Shown here: in pieces, positions 49,402 through 56,733 of the stretch
Numbering within the stretch: the stretch's first letter is position 1
Layout of the letters: every line of letters starts with the position of its first letter
DNA from: a virus
Virus record (IMG/VR): IMGVR_UViG_3300050821_011855
Coordinates: 1 to 62,664 of that record
Length of the DNA: 62,664 nt
Direction: 5' to 3' (one strand)
Translations under genes and position numbers: made by a program
The notes under the pieces: model-generated
Seen by the model: only the letters and a program-made list of their open reading frames with translations
Databases searched by the model: none
What the model was told of the DNA's origin: nothing

Positions 49402-49563
49402 CTACAGCCGTCCCATCAGCAGCAAGACGACAACGACGATCAATATTACGCCGATGATTCCGATTCCGCTATGCCCGTACCCATAGCCTGGACCGCCGGG
49501 CGCCCACGGCCCGATTCCGCCGACAAGAATCAAAATCAGGACGATCAGCAGGAGCAACCCCAT
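49402..49563 (-). CDS. DUF3309 membrane peptide
   Basis: 53 residues after GGGAGGCCGCA. MGLLLLIVLILILVGGIGPW, a Gly/Tyr/Pro-rich loop (GPGYGYGHSGIG) and a second span ending LLLMGRL match DUF3309, a small family common in Alphaproteobacteria. Its presence supports such a host. Confidence 0.75.
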   Translation of the reverse strand: MGLLLLIVLILILVGGIGPWAPGGPGYGYGHSGIGIIGVILIVVVVLLLMGRL

Positions 49564-49612
49564 TGCGGCCTCCCTATCGGGCGCGCGGCCCATGCGGTAA
49601 CGCGGCGTCTGC

Positions 49613-49894
49613 CTATCTCGTTCCGTGCATCAACCAAGCGCCGATCGCGACCGCCAAGCCGGTAAGCGTTCCGGTCATCGCTCCGACCAACCCGGCCTTG
49701 ACCTTGAGCATGGCGATCTCGACCCGCATCGCGCCGATATCGTTGGTCTTGAGGTCGTCGAACTTGTCGTGCAGCGAACCGATATCCCTTTCGATTCGCA
49801 CGAGTTCGCCCAGCACGAGCCGCCGGTACTCGGTCCAGCCTTCCCCGGTCCCGCCCGCTACGCCGAGAGAGTCACCTTCTGATGGTGGCAACAA
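49613..49894 (-). CDS. Coiled-coil protein with C-terminal membrane span
   Basis: 93 residues. A coiled coil (LGELVRIERDIGSLHDKFDD) followed by a hydrophobic C-terminus (GLVGAMTGTLTGLAVAIGAW). Layout like XhlA-type holin-associated proteins or i-spanins. Its start overlaps the PAS gene end by 23 bases. Confidence 0.6.
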   Translation of the reverse strand: MLPPSEGDSLGVAGGTGEGWTEYRRLVLGELVRIERDIGSLHDKFDDLKTNDIGAMRVEIAMLKVKAGLVGAMTGTLTGLAVAIGAWLMHGTR

Positions 49895-50285
49895 CGACGA
49901 GCCCCTTCGTCAGAACGATCGGATTTAAGACAACCTCTACCCTGATTTCGTGCCCATCCTTGTGAGCACCCATGATCGGACGGCCCCGACCCATCTGGCG
50001 CGCAACCGGTTCCTTCGCGTAGAGCGCGCGGTAGTGGGCGTGCTGGTCGCGGAACGCGGTCGGCATCAGTATCTCGATTTGCCGGTCGAACAGTTCGCTA
50101 CGCGGGAAGCCGAACAGCAACTCCGCCTGCTTGTTCGCTAGCTGAATTTTTCCCTCGCTGTTCACGACGATGATCGCGTCGGTGAAGTCCTCGAACAACT
50201 TCATCATGAACTCGGGATCGATCAGATGTTTCTCGATCTCTCGGAGCTTATCGAGGTCGCTGGGCGAATGTTCGGTTTCGCTCAC
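49872..50285 (-). CDS. PAS-domain protein (1)
   Basis: 137 residues from GTG. One PAS domain fills the protein: FEDFTDAIIVVNSEGKIQLA, NKQAELLFGFPRSELFDRQI, EILMPTAFRDQHAHYRALYA, GRGRPIMGAHKDGHEIRVEV, ending GLVVVATIRR. No output domain (kinase, cyclase or HTH). Closely related to the next gene, so a tandem duplication. PAS domains sense small ligands, redox or light, or mediate dimerisation. Confidence 0.82.
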   Translation of the reverse strand: MSETEHSPSDLDKLREIEKHLIDPEFMMKLFEDFTDAIIVVNSEGKIQLANKQAELLFGFPRSELFDRQIEILMPTAFRDQHAHYRALYAKEPVARQMGRGRPIMGAHKDGHEIRVEVVLNPIVLTKGLVVVATIRR

Positions 50286-50295
50286 TTTGAATCCC

Positions 50296-50712
50296 CTAAG
50301 CCTGGCGCCGCGTCCGCCGTACCACCGCCAGATACAGAGAGCCGTGTAGAGTGGGGACGATCGGACTGAGGTTGATCTCGACCTCGAACTCGCGGCCGTT
50401 CTTATGCCGACCGCTGAGCACCATACCGACTCCCATCGGGCGGACGCGCGGGTCCTGGAAGTAGGCGTCGCGATGCGCAACGTGGCGTTCGCGCACGGCC
50501 TCCGGTAACAGCATCTCTACCGGCTTGTCGAATAGCTCGCGCCTCGCGTAGCCGAACAGCAACTCAGTCTGCTTGTTGAGAAGCTGAATGCGCGCCTGAT
50601 CGTCCACCAGGATGATCGCGTCCGGGAGTTCCTCGAAAATCGCAATGGCGATGTCGGGATCGATCAGATGGCCGCTGAGTTCCCGCAGCTTGGCGATGTT
50701 CTCGTTGGTCAT
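50296..50712 (-). CDS. PAS-domain protein (2)
   Basis: 138 residues. FEELPDAIILVDDQARIQLL, NKQTELLFGYARRELFDKPV, EMLLPEAVRERHVAHRDAYF and GVGMVLSGRHKNGREFEVEI align end to end with its neighbour at 49872. Also lacks an output domain. The two starts share the motif L-(S/E)-x-H-LIDP. Ten-base gap between them. Confidence 0.82.
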   Translation of the reverse strand: MTNENIAKLRELSGHLIDPDIAIAIFEELPDAIILVDDQARIQLLNKQTELLFGYARRELFDKPVEMLLPEAVRERHVAHRDAYFQDPRVRPMGVGMVLSGRHKNGREFEVEINLSPIVPTLHGSLYLAVVRRTRRQA

Positions 50713-50739
50713 TGTCGATTCTCTCGACCACCCGGTTTT

Positions 50740-50877
50740 TTACCACAAGAGCGCGGCGACCGAGGCCAGCAGCGAGGCCACGAACACCGCCGTAACGACC
50801 TCGACAACCAACTGTTCGACCGTCGTGAGTCCGCGCCACCAGTAGCGCCATTGCCTGATGGGGTTTGCTTTACCCAT
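50740..50877 (-). CDS. 45-residue membrane protein
   Basis: MGKANPIRQWRYWWRGLTTV, then a span EVVTAVFVASLLASVAALLW. Weak ribosome-binding site. First gene after the leftward terminator, so it may start the PAS operon. Confidence 0.5.
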   Translation of the reverse strand: MGKANPIRQWRYWWRGLTTVEQLVVEVVTAVFVASLLASVAALLW

Positions 50878-50904
50878 GGCTTATTTCACACATGCCGTTG
50901 GGGA

Positions 50905-50946
50905 ATGTCAAAACGAAACCGCCGGGAGGGGGCTCATTCCCGGCGG
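50905..50946 (-). terminator. Likely terminator after the OMP gene
   Basis: On the minus strand CCGCCGGGA, a 10-base loop, TCCCGGCGG, then TTTCGTTTTGA. A 9-bp GC-rich stem with an interrupted T-run, 40 bases after the outer-membrane gene. Confidence 0.65.
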
Positions 50947-50987
50947 CTCGCTTAGGCGGGGCAGCTTGCGGGAGCCCCGCAGGGATT

Positions 50988-51833
50988 TTACTTCGAGGCG
51001 ATCACGATGCCTCCCGGCGACCACATGTAGCGCAGCTCGACCGCGTACAGGTTCCCCATGCTGGCCTGCCCCGCGAACGTCGCGTTCGTGGTCGGGTCGA
51101 ACACGTGGTTGAACTGCAGGCCGTGGTTCGCCAGCACGATCTTGGTGCTGACGTCGAACACGCCGCCGGTCGGCTTGCCGCCCGAGTCGAGCTGCTGCCA
51201 CAGCGCGCCGATCGGCCTGATGCGGAGCGCCCATACCACGTCGGCGCCGCCGGCCGCGCCGATGTCGCCGCTCACCCCGAACGCCTCGAAGCCGCCGGCC
51301 ATGTAGGTCCGCGGCGCCGCCGAGACGTGAGCGCCGGGCGGCGGGATCGGGCTGAAGGTGCCGAACGAGAGGCTCCCGAGACCTATCGCGTTGGCCGCGT
51401 TGGCGAGCAGCGTGAGAGGATCGACCGAGCCGCCGACCCGGACCTCGCAGCCCACCGACCACCGGCTTGCGACGCTCGCCGCCACGGGCGGTGCCCCAGG
51501 GCCGACCGCTACGATAGCGCCGCTCGTGATGTTGCGGTAGCTCGCGTCGCACTCGCCCGCGTACCAGTGCGCGGCGGTGCCCTTCATGTAGCCGACCTCG
51601 CCGCCGATGTAGCCGCCGTCGGCCTTGACGTTGCCGGCGACGAGACTGTTGAGGCCTAGCGTGCTCGTCGAGGTGTTGGCGACCGCTGCCCCGGTCTCGA
51701 GGCCGACGTAGAGCCCGCCGGTGTCCCAAAGGCTCGCAGGCGTGGGTGGGAGCGCCTTGTATGGAAGATCGGCCGCCTTCGCGAGCGCGCAGAGCGCCGC
51801 GAGCGCGACCGCCGCGAGAAGAAGTCGTTTCAT
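50988..51833 (-). CDS. Outer-membrane protein, rhizobial Omp25/31-like
   Basis: 281 residues, start after GGGGACGATCC. Signal peptide MKRLLLAAVALAALCALAKA, mature start ADLPYKALPP, typical of Rhizobiales outer-membrane barrels. Alternating beta strands follow (GLYVGLETGAAVANTSTSTL, GGYIGGEVGYMKG, WYAGECDASYRN), ending with a strand YAVELRYMWSPGGIVIASK. It is probably made in the infected cell to alter its surface, for example to block other phages. Own terminator downstream. Confidence 0.75.
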   Translation of the reverse strand: MKRLLLAAVALAALCALAKAADLPYKALPPTPASLWDTGGLYVGLETGAAVANTSTSTLGLNSLVAGNVKADGGYIGGEVGYMKGTAAHWYAGECDASYRNITSGAIVAVGPGAPPVAASVASRWSVGCEVRVGGSVDPLTLLANAANAIGLGSLSFGTFSPIPPPGAHVSAAPRTYMAGGFEAFGVSGDIGAAGGADVVWALRIRPIGALWQQLDSGGKPTGGVFDVSTKIVLANHGLQFNHVFDPTTNATFAGQASMGNLYAVELRYMWSPGGIVIASK

Positions 51834-51972
51834 GGATCGTCCCCTTGTTTGACGCCGGCGCTGCCCGGCGCCGACCGGGAGAGCCGACACCCGCGCGGGC
51901 GGGAGCACAAGGGGAAGTTGGGTCGGTCGAGACGATTGTTAGCCGGGTGTGTCGTCGCGGCCACAGTAAAGC

Positions 51973-52002
51973 GAAGCGCCCCGAGTTTCCCCGAGGCGCT
52001 TC
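51973..52002. other. Hairpin between OMP gene and tRNA
   Basis: GAAGCGCC and GGCGCTTC form an 8-bp stem around 14 bases. On the minus strand it follows the tRNA by about 95 bases and could be a terminator or processing signal, but no T-run follows (GCTTTACTG). The rest of 51834-52095 shows nothing else. Confidence 0.35.
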
Positions 52003-52095
52003 CTACGGCGTCCGCCCGCCGCTAAGCCTACTCGCCGGATCAACTCCCCCTTTGCTCATCGCGGCGCAGAGGAATCCCCGACTTTCGCACGGGAT

Positions 52096-52172
52096 TGGTT
52101 GCGGGGGTGGGATTTGAACCCACGACCTCTAGGTTATGAGCCTAGCGCGCTACCGGGCTGCGCCACCACGCG
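52096..52172 (-). tRNA. Initiator-type tRNA-Met (CAU), CCA encoded
   Basis: 77 bases including the encoded CCA. All arms fit: acceptor CGCGTGG/CCCCGCA, D arm GCGC-AGCCCGGTA-GCGC, anticodon arm CTAGG-CTCATAA-CCTAG, variable AGGTC, T arm GTGGG-TTCAAAT-CCCAC. The unpaired C1-A72 at the acceptor tip is the hallmark of bacterial initiator tRNA, and the D loop matches E. coli tRNA-fMet closely. The anticodon stem has two, not three, of the usual G-C pairs, and there is one T5-C68 mismatch, so function as an initiator may be weakened. Confidence 0.88.
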
Positions 52173-52178
52173 GCTGAA

Positions 52179-52206
52179 ATAATACACGATCGGCAGACGG
52201 TGTCTA
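52179..52206 (-). promoter_or_regulatory. Sigma70-type promoter for the tRNA
   Basis: On the minus strand TAGACA, a 16-base spacer, TATTAT; each box is one base from consensus. The -10 box ends 6 bases before the tRNA 5' end, so transcription would start almost at the mature end. The -35 box overlaps the end of the gene at 52204. Confidence 0.7.
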
Positions 52207-52416
52207 GGCGGGAACCTTGTCCGCCGCGTCGCAGCCCACATCGGCGATGCGCCGCAGGCTGGCGTCGATCTCCGCCCGGTGCGCCTGGATCGTCTGGTCG
52301 GCCTGCCGCCTTATGAACGGGCCGCCCAGGATGTTCTGCTCGGCCTTCTGGATCGCTTCGTCCACCAGGGGCCGCGTCGCGTTCATGAAGGCGTCGAGCT
52401 TGGCCTTGGATGTCAT
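52204..52416 (-). CDS. Small helical protein, unknown
   Basis: 70 residues (MTSKAKLDAFMNATRPLVDE) after AAAGGAAGCAAAA. Helical, with QKAEQNILGGPFIRRQADQT. ATGA overlap with the gene upstream. Unknown. Confidence 0.6.
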   Translation of the reverse strand: MTSKAKLDAFMNATRPLVDEAIQKAEQNILGGPFIRRQADQTIQAHRAEIDASLRRIADVGCDAADKVPA

Positions 52417-52685
52417 TTTTGCTTCCTTTTCGAGTATCTTTTCCGATGCGGGGCTAGAGCACGCTCAACTCTAGCGTTGGGTTTGATCGGCGTCGTCGTA
52501 CACCGACCCTCAGTGATGTTTGGGGAAATGCGGATTAGATGATTTGCCCACCACCACATTTCTCCGGTTTCGGTCTGAACAACACCCCACCATAGTTGGC
52601 TCGGCCACGTCCAACTGAACAAGATGAAGCCTTCACCTAGCGGCGTTTCGCATTCAATTGGAGTGGTTAGTTGCCGCACGCCCAT
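52413..52685 (-). CDS. Small Trp-rich protein, unknown
   Basis: 90 residues from the second of two consecutive ATGs. SWTWPSQLWWGVVQTETGEM and WWWANHLIRI are unusually tryptophan-rich; the C-terminus is basic. More AT-rich than its neighbours. No family. Confidence 0.5.
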   Translation of the reverse strand: MGVRQLTTPIECETPLGEGFILFSWTWPSQLWWGVVQTETGEMWWWANHLIRISPNITEGRCTTTPIKPNARVERALAPHRKRYSKRKQK

Positions 52686-52775
52686 CAAGTACCCCCTTTG
52701 CCGGGGCCAGGGAAGCCCGCCAACGCGATTCCCGGGCCGGCGGGTGGATATCGCTCCCAGAGCTGGCGCGCCAGC

Positions 52776-53438
52776 CTACGCCTTTGCCTGCGCGGGCGCA
52801 CCGCCTCCCAGCAGGGACGGAGGGGCGGGCGGATCGAGCACTGGCGGGGTCGCGACCGCCGGGTCGGCGATCGCCGTCTCGATCCGGGCCTTGATCGCCT
52901 CGACGGCCTCCGGGGAGGTCGGGTCGAGCCCGAGCTGCGCCATCGTTTCCTTGCCGTGCGCCTGGACGTAGGCGACAGTGCTGGCGACGGCGGCCTGCTT
53001 GATGACGACCTGGCCCTTGCCTGCGAGCTGCGCGGCGGCGACCTTGGTGCCCGCATTGAGACCGTTGAGGATGATCTCCTGCAGCCGGGCGCGCGCGGCA
53101 TCGGTTATCTGGATGCCGGCCTTCTGCATCAGCTTGTAGATCAGGCCAGTGAGCAAGGTCGCGATGGCGCCGCCGCCGACCGTGATGACCCACGTGAGCG
53201 CCTGGCCGGCGATCGAGCCGGTGTCGATGATCGCGGGAGGGGCGATTACGGCCGGGACGCCGATCCCGCCGGGTTGCGGCTCAGGCTGGACAAATTGTGC
53301 GAGGTTGACGGTGCCGAGCGGGGGCGAGAAGGTTACCGGATTCCAGCATCCTCGATTATCGCACTCGAGCGTGCCGCGGGCGGCGGCCGACGAGCACAGC
53401 GCGGCCACAAGGCCGAGCGCGAGCAGGATTCGCTTCAT
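52776..53438 (-). CDS. Holin-like protein with signal peptide
   Basis: 220 residues. MKRILLALGLVAALCSSAAA is a signal peptide; residues about 78-100 (GQALTWVITVGGGAIATLLT) are a membrane span; the amphipathic region AGIQITDAARARLQEIILNG to ARIETAIADP resembles phage holins of the LL-H type. A signal peptide plus one span could delay holin action (signal-arrest style). It is in the lysis cassette with endolysin and phospholipase-like genes. Confidence 0.6.
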   Translation of the reverse strand: MKRILLALGLVAALCSSAAARGTLECDNRGCWNPVTFSPPLGTVNLAQFVQPEPQPGGIGVPAVIAPPAIIDTGSIAGQALTWVITVGGGAIATLLTGLIYKLMQKAGIQITDAARARLQEIILNGLNAGTKVAAAQLAGKGQVVIKQAAVASTVAYVQAHGKETMAQLGLDPTSPEAVEAIKARIETAIADPAVATPPVLDPPAPPSLLGGGAPAQAKA

Positions 53439-53641
53439 CGGGCTTCCCCCTTTGATCGTAGGTTGGTCTCATACAGGTCGATCGCGGCCGTGAACAGGAG
53501 GAGCCGTTCCGACAGGCTGCATCCCGCCCACTTTCGCTTGACCTCGTCCATCAGGACACGAAGGTTGACCACGGCCATTCCGCGAAGGAAAGCCTCGAGC
53601 CCTTGTACCCGCGCTTTGAACTGCGACTCAGTTGCTCGCAT
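53435..53641 (-). CDS. Small helical lysis-cassette protein
   Basis: 68 residues (MRATESQFKARVQGLEAFLR), helical, with VNLRVLMDEVKRKWAGCSLS. ATGA overlap with the holin-like gene and 14-base overlap with the phospholipase-like gene. Unknown. Confidence 0.55.
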   Translation of the reverse strand: MRATESQFKARVQGLEAFLRGMAVVNLRVLMDEVKRKWAGCSLSERLLLFTAAIDLYETNLRSKGEAR

Positions 53642-54086
53642 AGGGGCGATAGTAATACTCGCCGTAGCCCCAGCGCCAGGGAAACGGCAGCTTAGGTGAA
53701 CCGCCCGGCTGCACGCCCGCCCACATGACCCAAGCGAGCCACGGGTGCCCGGTCGCGGCGACGCAGCGCCAGAGGCCCTCGTCCGCGCTCGCGCGTTGCT
53801 CGACCGTCCCGCCGCGCCAATACCAGAAATCGTGCCCGACGCAGCAGCCCTCGAACGGCGGCGGCGCTCCGAACACGGCGCGCCACCCGATCGACAGGCC
53901 TCCGGAGCAGCCATCCGACGTGAAGCGGTAGACCGGGCGGGGCTCGACTTGGTCGCTCGCGGCGAGGAGGTCTGCCGGAATCTCGACGCGCGGCGACGGC
54001 ACCACGTAGGGCGCGATGAAGAACGCCGCGATAATGACCGCTGCGATTTTGGCGGCGCGAATCAAAGCCCGAACTCGCGTTTCCAA
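53628..54086 (-). CDS. Phospholipase A2-like membrane-anchored protein
   Basis: 152 residues. An N-terminal anchor (AAKIAAVIIAAFFIAPYVV) is followed by FTSDGCSGG (about 56-63) and FEGCCVGHDFWYWRGGT with CCxxHD (81-86), the catalytic signature of phospholipase A2-fold enzymes. Then CVAATGHPWLAWVMWAG and LPFPWRWGYGEYY. Located between holin-like and endolysin genes, so it may attack membranes at lysis. Catalysis is inferred from motif. Confidence 0.68.
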   Translation of the reverse strand: METRVRALIRAAKIAAVIIAAFFIAPYVVPSPRVEIPADLLAASDQVEPRPVYRFTSDGCSGGLSIGWRAVFGAPPPFEGCCVGHDFWYWRGGTVEQRASADEGLWRCVAATGHPWLAWVMWAGVQPGGSPKLPFPWRWGYGEYYYRPYASN

Positions 54087-54700
54087 AGATCGAGTTGCCG
54101 GCGGCGCTCAGCGAGACCATTCAGGCCTCCGTTAAGCGCACGCGTCTCGCCGATCAAGTCATCCTTCGCCGCGTGCGGCAAGCATCCGCACAGACACCAG
54201 TCCGCGACCCCACATTCGAGCGCGTGCGCCGGATCGCTGATGAGGTCCGGTTCCTCCATGATGTCGATCTCGACACCCTTCTCGGTGAGGAATTTCTGGA
54301 GCTTCTCATAGCCCTCGCGGCCGGTGACCTGGGAGAGCCCGCGCCCGCGGTAGTTCCAGCCATCGTCGGACGGGGGCGGCGCGTTGCGCATTCTCCCCCC
54401 ATAGGCGATGTCCGCGATGAGCCGGGGGTTGTGCGCGGCGCGCTGGGCCATGGCGGGCGTGAAGTGGGTCGGGAACGTCTTGCGCAGCCCGGCGGCCGTG
54501 TAGTTCATATTTTCCACCATTTCTAATCCTTGGCCGCACTCCTCGGAGAACTGCGCCATCGCGTGCGCGACGACGAGCGCGGAGTCGAGCCCGTATTTCG
54601 CGAAGACTTCGGAGTGCGTCGCGACGATGCCCTCGATCAGGCCGGGGACGTGCTGATTCCCCGCAGGCCATCTTCGGTGCATGATTTCTAAGGTGAGCAT
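54062..54700 (-). CDS. GH19-family endolysin
   Basis: 212 residues from MLTLEIMHRRWPAGNQHVPG. VVAHAMAQFSEECGQGLEMV carries the catalytic Glu region; YGGRMRNAPPPSDDGWNYRG and RGLSQVTGREGYEKLQKFL are the GH19 chitinase/lysozyme core. No signal peptide, so export depends on a holin. The first 15 codons differ almost everywhere at synonymous positions from a remnant of the same N-terminus at 55258, on the far side of an HNH gene; the start overlaps that HNH gene by 13 bases. Confidence 0.85.
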   Translation of the reverse strand: MLTLEIMHRRWPAGNQHVPGLIEGIVATHSEVFAKYGLDSALVVAHAMAQFSEECGQGLEMVENMNYTAAGLRKTFPTHFTPAMAQRAAHNPRLIADIAYGGRMRNAPPPSDDGWNYRGRGLSQVTGREGYEKLQKFLTEKGVEIDIMEEPDLISDPAHALECGVADWCLCGCLPHAAKDDLIGETRALNGGLNGLAERRRQLDLWKREFGL

Positions 54701-55176
54701 GATCCATATTCTCGTTTGTTGTTGTTCTGCTCTGTCCACGTCGCCCATCGGCAATTCGTCGGCTCGTAGTTCCCGTCATTGTCGACACGTTCGAGCGTCA
54801 GACCAGAAGGGCGCCGTCCCATATCGGCGATGAAGTTTTCAAACGAATCCCAGCGCGCGCAGACGCGAATGCCTCGCCCCCCATGGTATCTGAATTTCTT
54901 GTGCCTGGGGTTGTTGCAGCGCTCTCGCATCGCCAGCCAGACGCGATACTCGGGCATGGAATAGCTGAGACCATGCTTGAAGTTCCGGTCGGCAACTTGC
55001 TCACGATGAAGACATCCGCATGACGATGTTTTGCCCTTTCGGAGCTTGCCGCCCTGTACTTCTGTTTCGGCTCCGCATTCACAACGGCACAACCAACTAT
55101 GCCATTTGCCGCCCGTGAATCGCAGGACTGTGAGCCGCCCGAACTTACTACCGGCCAAGTCGATTACTTTCCCCAT
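54688..55176 (-). CDS. HNH-like homing endonuclease at endolysin start
   Basis: 162 residues from MGKVIDLAGSKFGRLTVLRF. N-terminal zinc module (CRCECGAETEVQGGKLRKGK, SCGCLHREQ) and C-terminal GGRGIRVCARWDSFENFIAD, LTLERVDNDGNYEPTNCRWA and EQNNNKR, the same family as the gene at 39972. It lies exactly between an endolysin start remnant and the present endolysin start. Confidence 0.82.
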   Translation of the reverse strand: MGKVIDLAGSKFGRLTVLRFTGGKWHSWLCRCECGAETEVQGGKLRKGKTSSCGCLHREQVADRNFKHGLSYSMPEYRVWLAMRERCNNPRHKKFRYHGGRGIRVCARWDSFENFIADMGRRPSGLTLERVDNDGNYEPTNCRWATWTEQNNNKREYGSCSP

Positions 55177-55258
55177 GGCCGACGTTGTGCCATACGGCCA
55201 GCGAAAGCGCAAGGTCTCCGTGGGGCCACCGCCGCTGCATCATTTCGAGCGTCAGCAT
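55148..55258 (-). pseudogene. Remnant of the endolysin 5' end
   Basis: After a good ribosome-binding site (GGAGGCGCGCACG) the frame reads MLTLEMMQRRWPHGD, matching 11 of the first 15 residues of the endolysin, then loses similarity and stops at TAG. Most matching codons use different synonymous bases. It appears to be the original gene start, cut off when the HNH gene inserted. Confidence 0.65.
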
Positions 55259-55323
55259 CGTGCGCGCCTCCAAGTTGCAGCCGCAGCATTGGCCCGCCGC
55301 TGGCGCTCCGTCAAGGGCGCGTT

Positions 55324-56733
55324 TCAATTCTGATGCACTTGCGCCGATGCTTGAACGTCAAGAGATGCACAGGTCCCGGCCGAAATCGCGAAAGCGACGT
55401 AATGACCGGCGCCGATGGCAGCATTGCTGACCGTCCCATCCACGGCGGTTCCGGCTCCTGTCACGGTGGCGCTCCCTATCGTCGTTGGGCTTGCACAGGA
55501 TGCATCGGTCCCACATTCGTACATCGTCACCGTGGGGTTGCCGACGCACGAGAACGAGATCGCGGAGGCTTCGAGATTGTCCACGGTTGAAGCCTTGGAG
55601 AACTTGTAGAACACCGCCTTCGTGTTGATGACGGAGGTCAGGAGACCGGGCTGGAAGCTGATGTGCTCGGTGGCATTGTTGTTGAGGTTGCCGCCGGATG
55701 ACGCTAGGCCGCCGCCGACGTTGAGCGAGAACAGCGCGCCGGGGCTGATGCCGTTGAGGGTGGGGCAAGTGATGGCGCCGAGCGTGCTGATCGATAAGCT
55801 GCAATCACCGGACATCGTATAGCTGCCAAACGCACCGGCCGGACCTTGGTCTATCAAAAGATTGCCAGCAGACAATGGGATTCCCGTTAACGAACTGTAT
55901 TCGGGCGGTGCGTAATGTCCATTTGCGTTGTTTCCCAAACGAACGGTCATAAACCCCGAGACCGGGACTATTCCGATTTGAAAACCATCTGCTCTATTGA
56001 CAGCAAAATCCACCGTGCCCGTATTTTCAAACACGATTGGCTGTCCGATCGCTATGCTCCCAAATAAATTGGCCTGCGGCATCGTGACGACTTTGTTAGG
56101 AGCCGTCATCGAAACCGCTTGAACAGACAAAACTGGATTTGTCAGAGTTACGCTCACCGCAGAAGTGATCGGATTGACGCCCTGGTTGCTAAAAATGTTG
56201 CCTTGATTGGTCTGATTGATGAACGCGAGCATCCCCGCCATCGTGGCGATCTTCGTGCCGCCGCCGAGGTTGCCGCCCGATTCCGACGAGCCGCTCCACG
56301 TCGATCCCTGAAGATCGACCCGGCAGCCGCCGCCGTTGCAGTTCGCGTCAACGACGGTGACCGTCCAGGTGCCGTTTGATACCGCGCCATTGTTGGCGAC
56401 CACCAGTACGTCGCCCGTGACCATGTAGAACGTGTTGGCGACCAATAGTTCGATCAGTCCGCCGTTGTTCTGGGTACCACTGATCTTGGCGAGCGGCGTG
56501 GTGCAGGCGCCGTTGCAGGTTGCGATCTGCGCGTTGATCGAACTATTTGATCCAACGAATGCCTGATAGTCGGCAGAAGTATTTGCTTCCGTTCCTCCCG
56601 CCGCGCTTTTCCATACCAGAGTCCCGGGACTCATATCGCCGACGATGAAGAACGGATAAAGGGAAACCTGCGCCTGCGCGGCAAATGCCCACAACGAGAA
56701 CAGAAGTCCGAGAATGATCTTTCGCATGGTCAC
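55324..56733 (-). CDS. Fibre-like protein with signal peptide
   Basis: 469 residues from GTG (GTGA overlap), or 467 from the ATG at 56727. MRKIILGLLFSLWAFAAQAQ is a Sec signal. The body is beta-rich (WKSAAGGTEANTSADYQAFV, SGDCSLSISTLGAITCP) with phage-fibre style repeats (LSAGNLLIDQGPAG). Probably a tail fibre or exported adhesin. No enzymatic domain seen. Confidence 0.65.
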   Translation of the reverse strand: MTMRKIILGLLFSLWAFAAQAQVSLYPFFIVGDMSPGTLVWKSAAGGTEANTSADYQAFVGSNSSINAQIATCNGACTTPLAKISGTQNNGGLIELLVANTFYMVTGDVLVVANNGAVSNGTWTVTVVDANCNGGGCRVDLQGSTWSGSSESGGNLGGGTKIATMAGMLAFINQTNQGNIFSNQGVNPITSAVSVTLTNPVLSVQAVSMTAPNKVVTMPQANLFGSIAIGQPIVFENTGTVDFAVNRADGFQIGIVPVSGFMTVRLGNNANGHYAPPEYSSLTGIPLSAGNLLIDQGPAGAFGSYTMSGDCSLSISTLGAITCPTLNGISPGALFSLNVGGGLASSGGNLNNNATEHISFQPGLLTSVINTKAVFYKFSKASTVDNLEASAISFSCVGNPTVTMYECGTDASCASPTTIGSATVTGAGTAVDGTVSNAAIGAGHYVAFAISAGTCASLDVQASAQVHQN

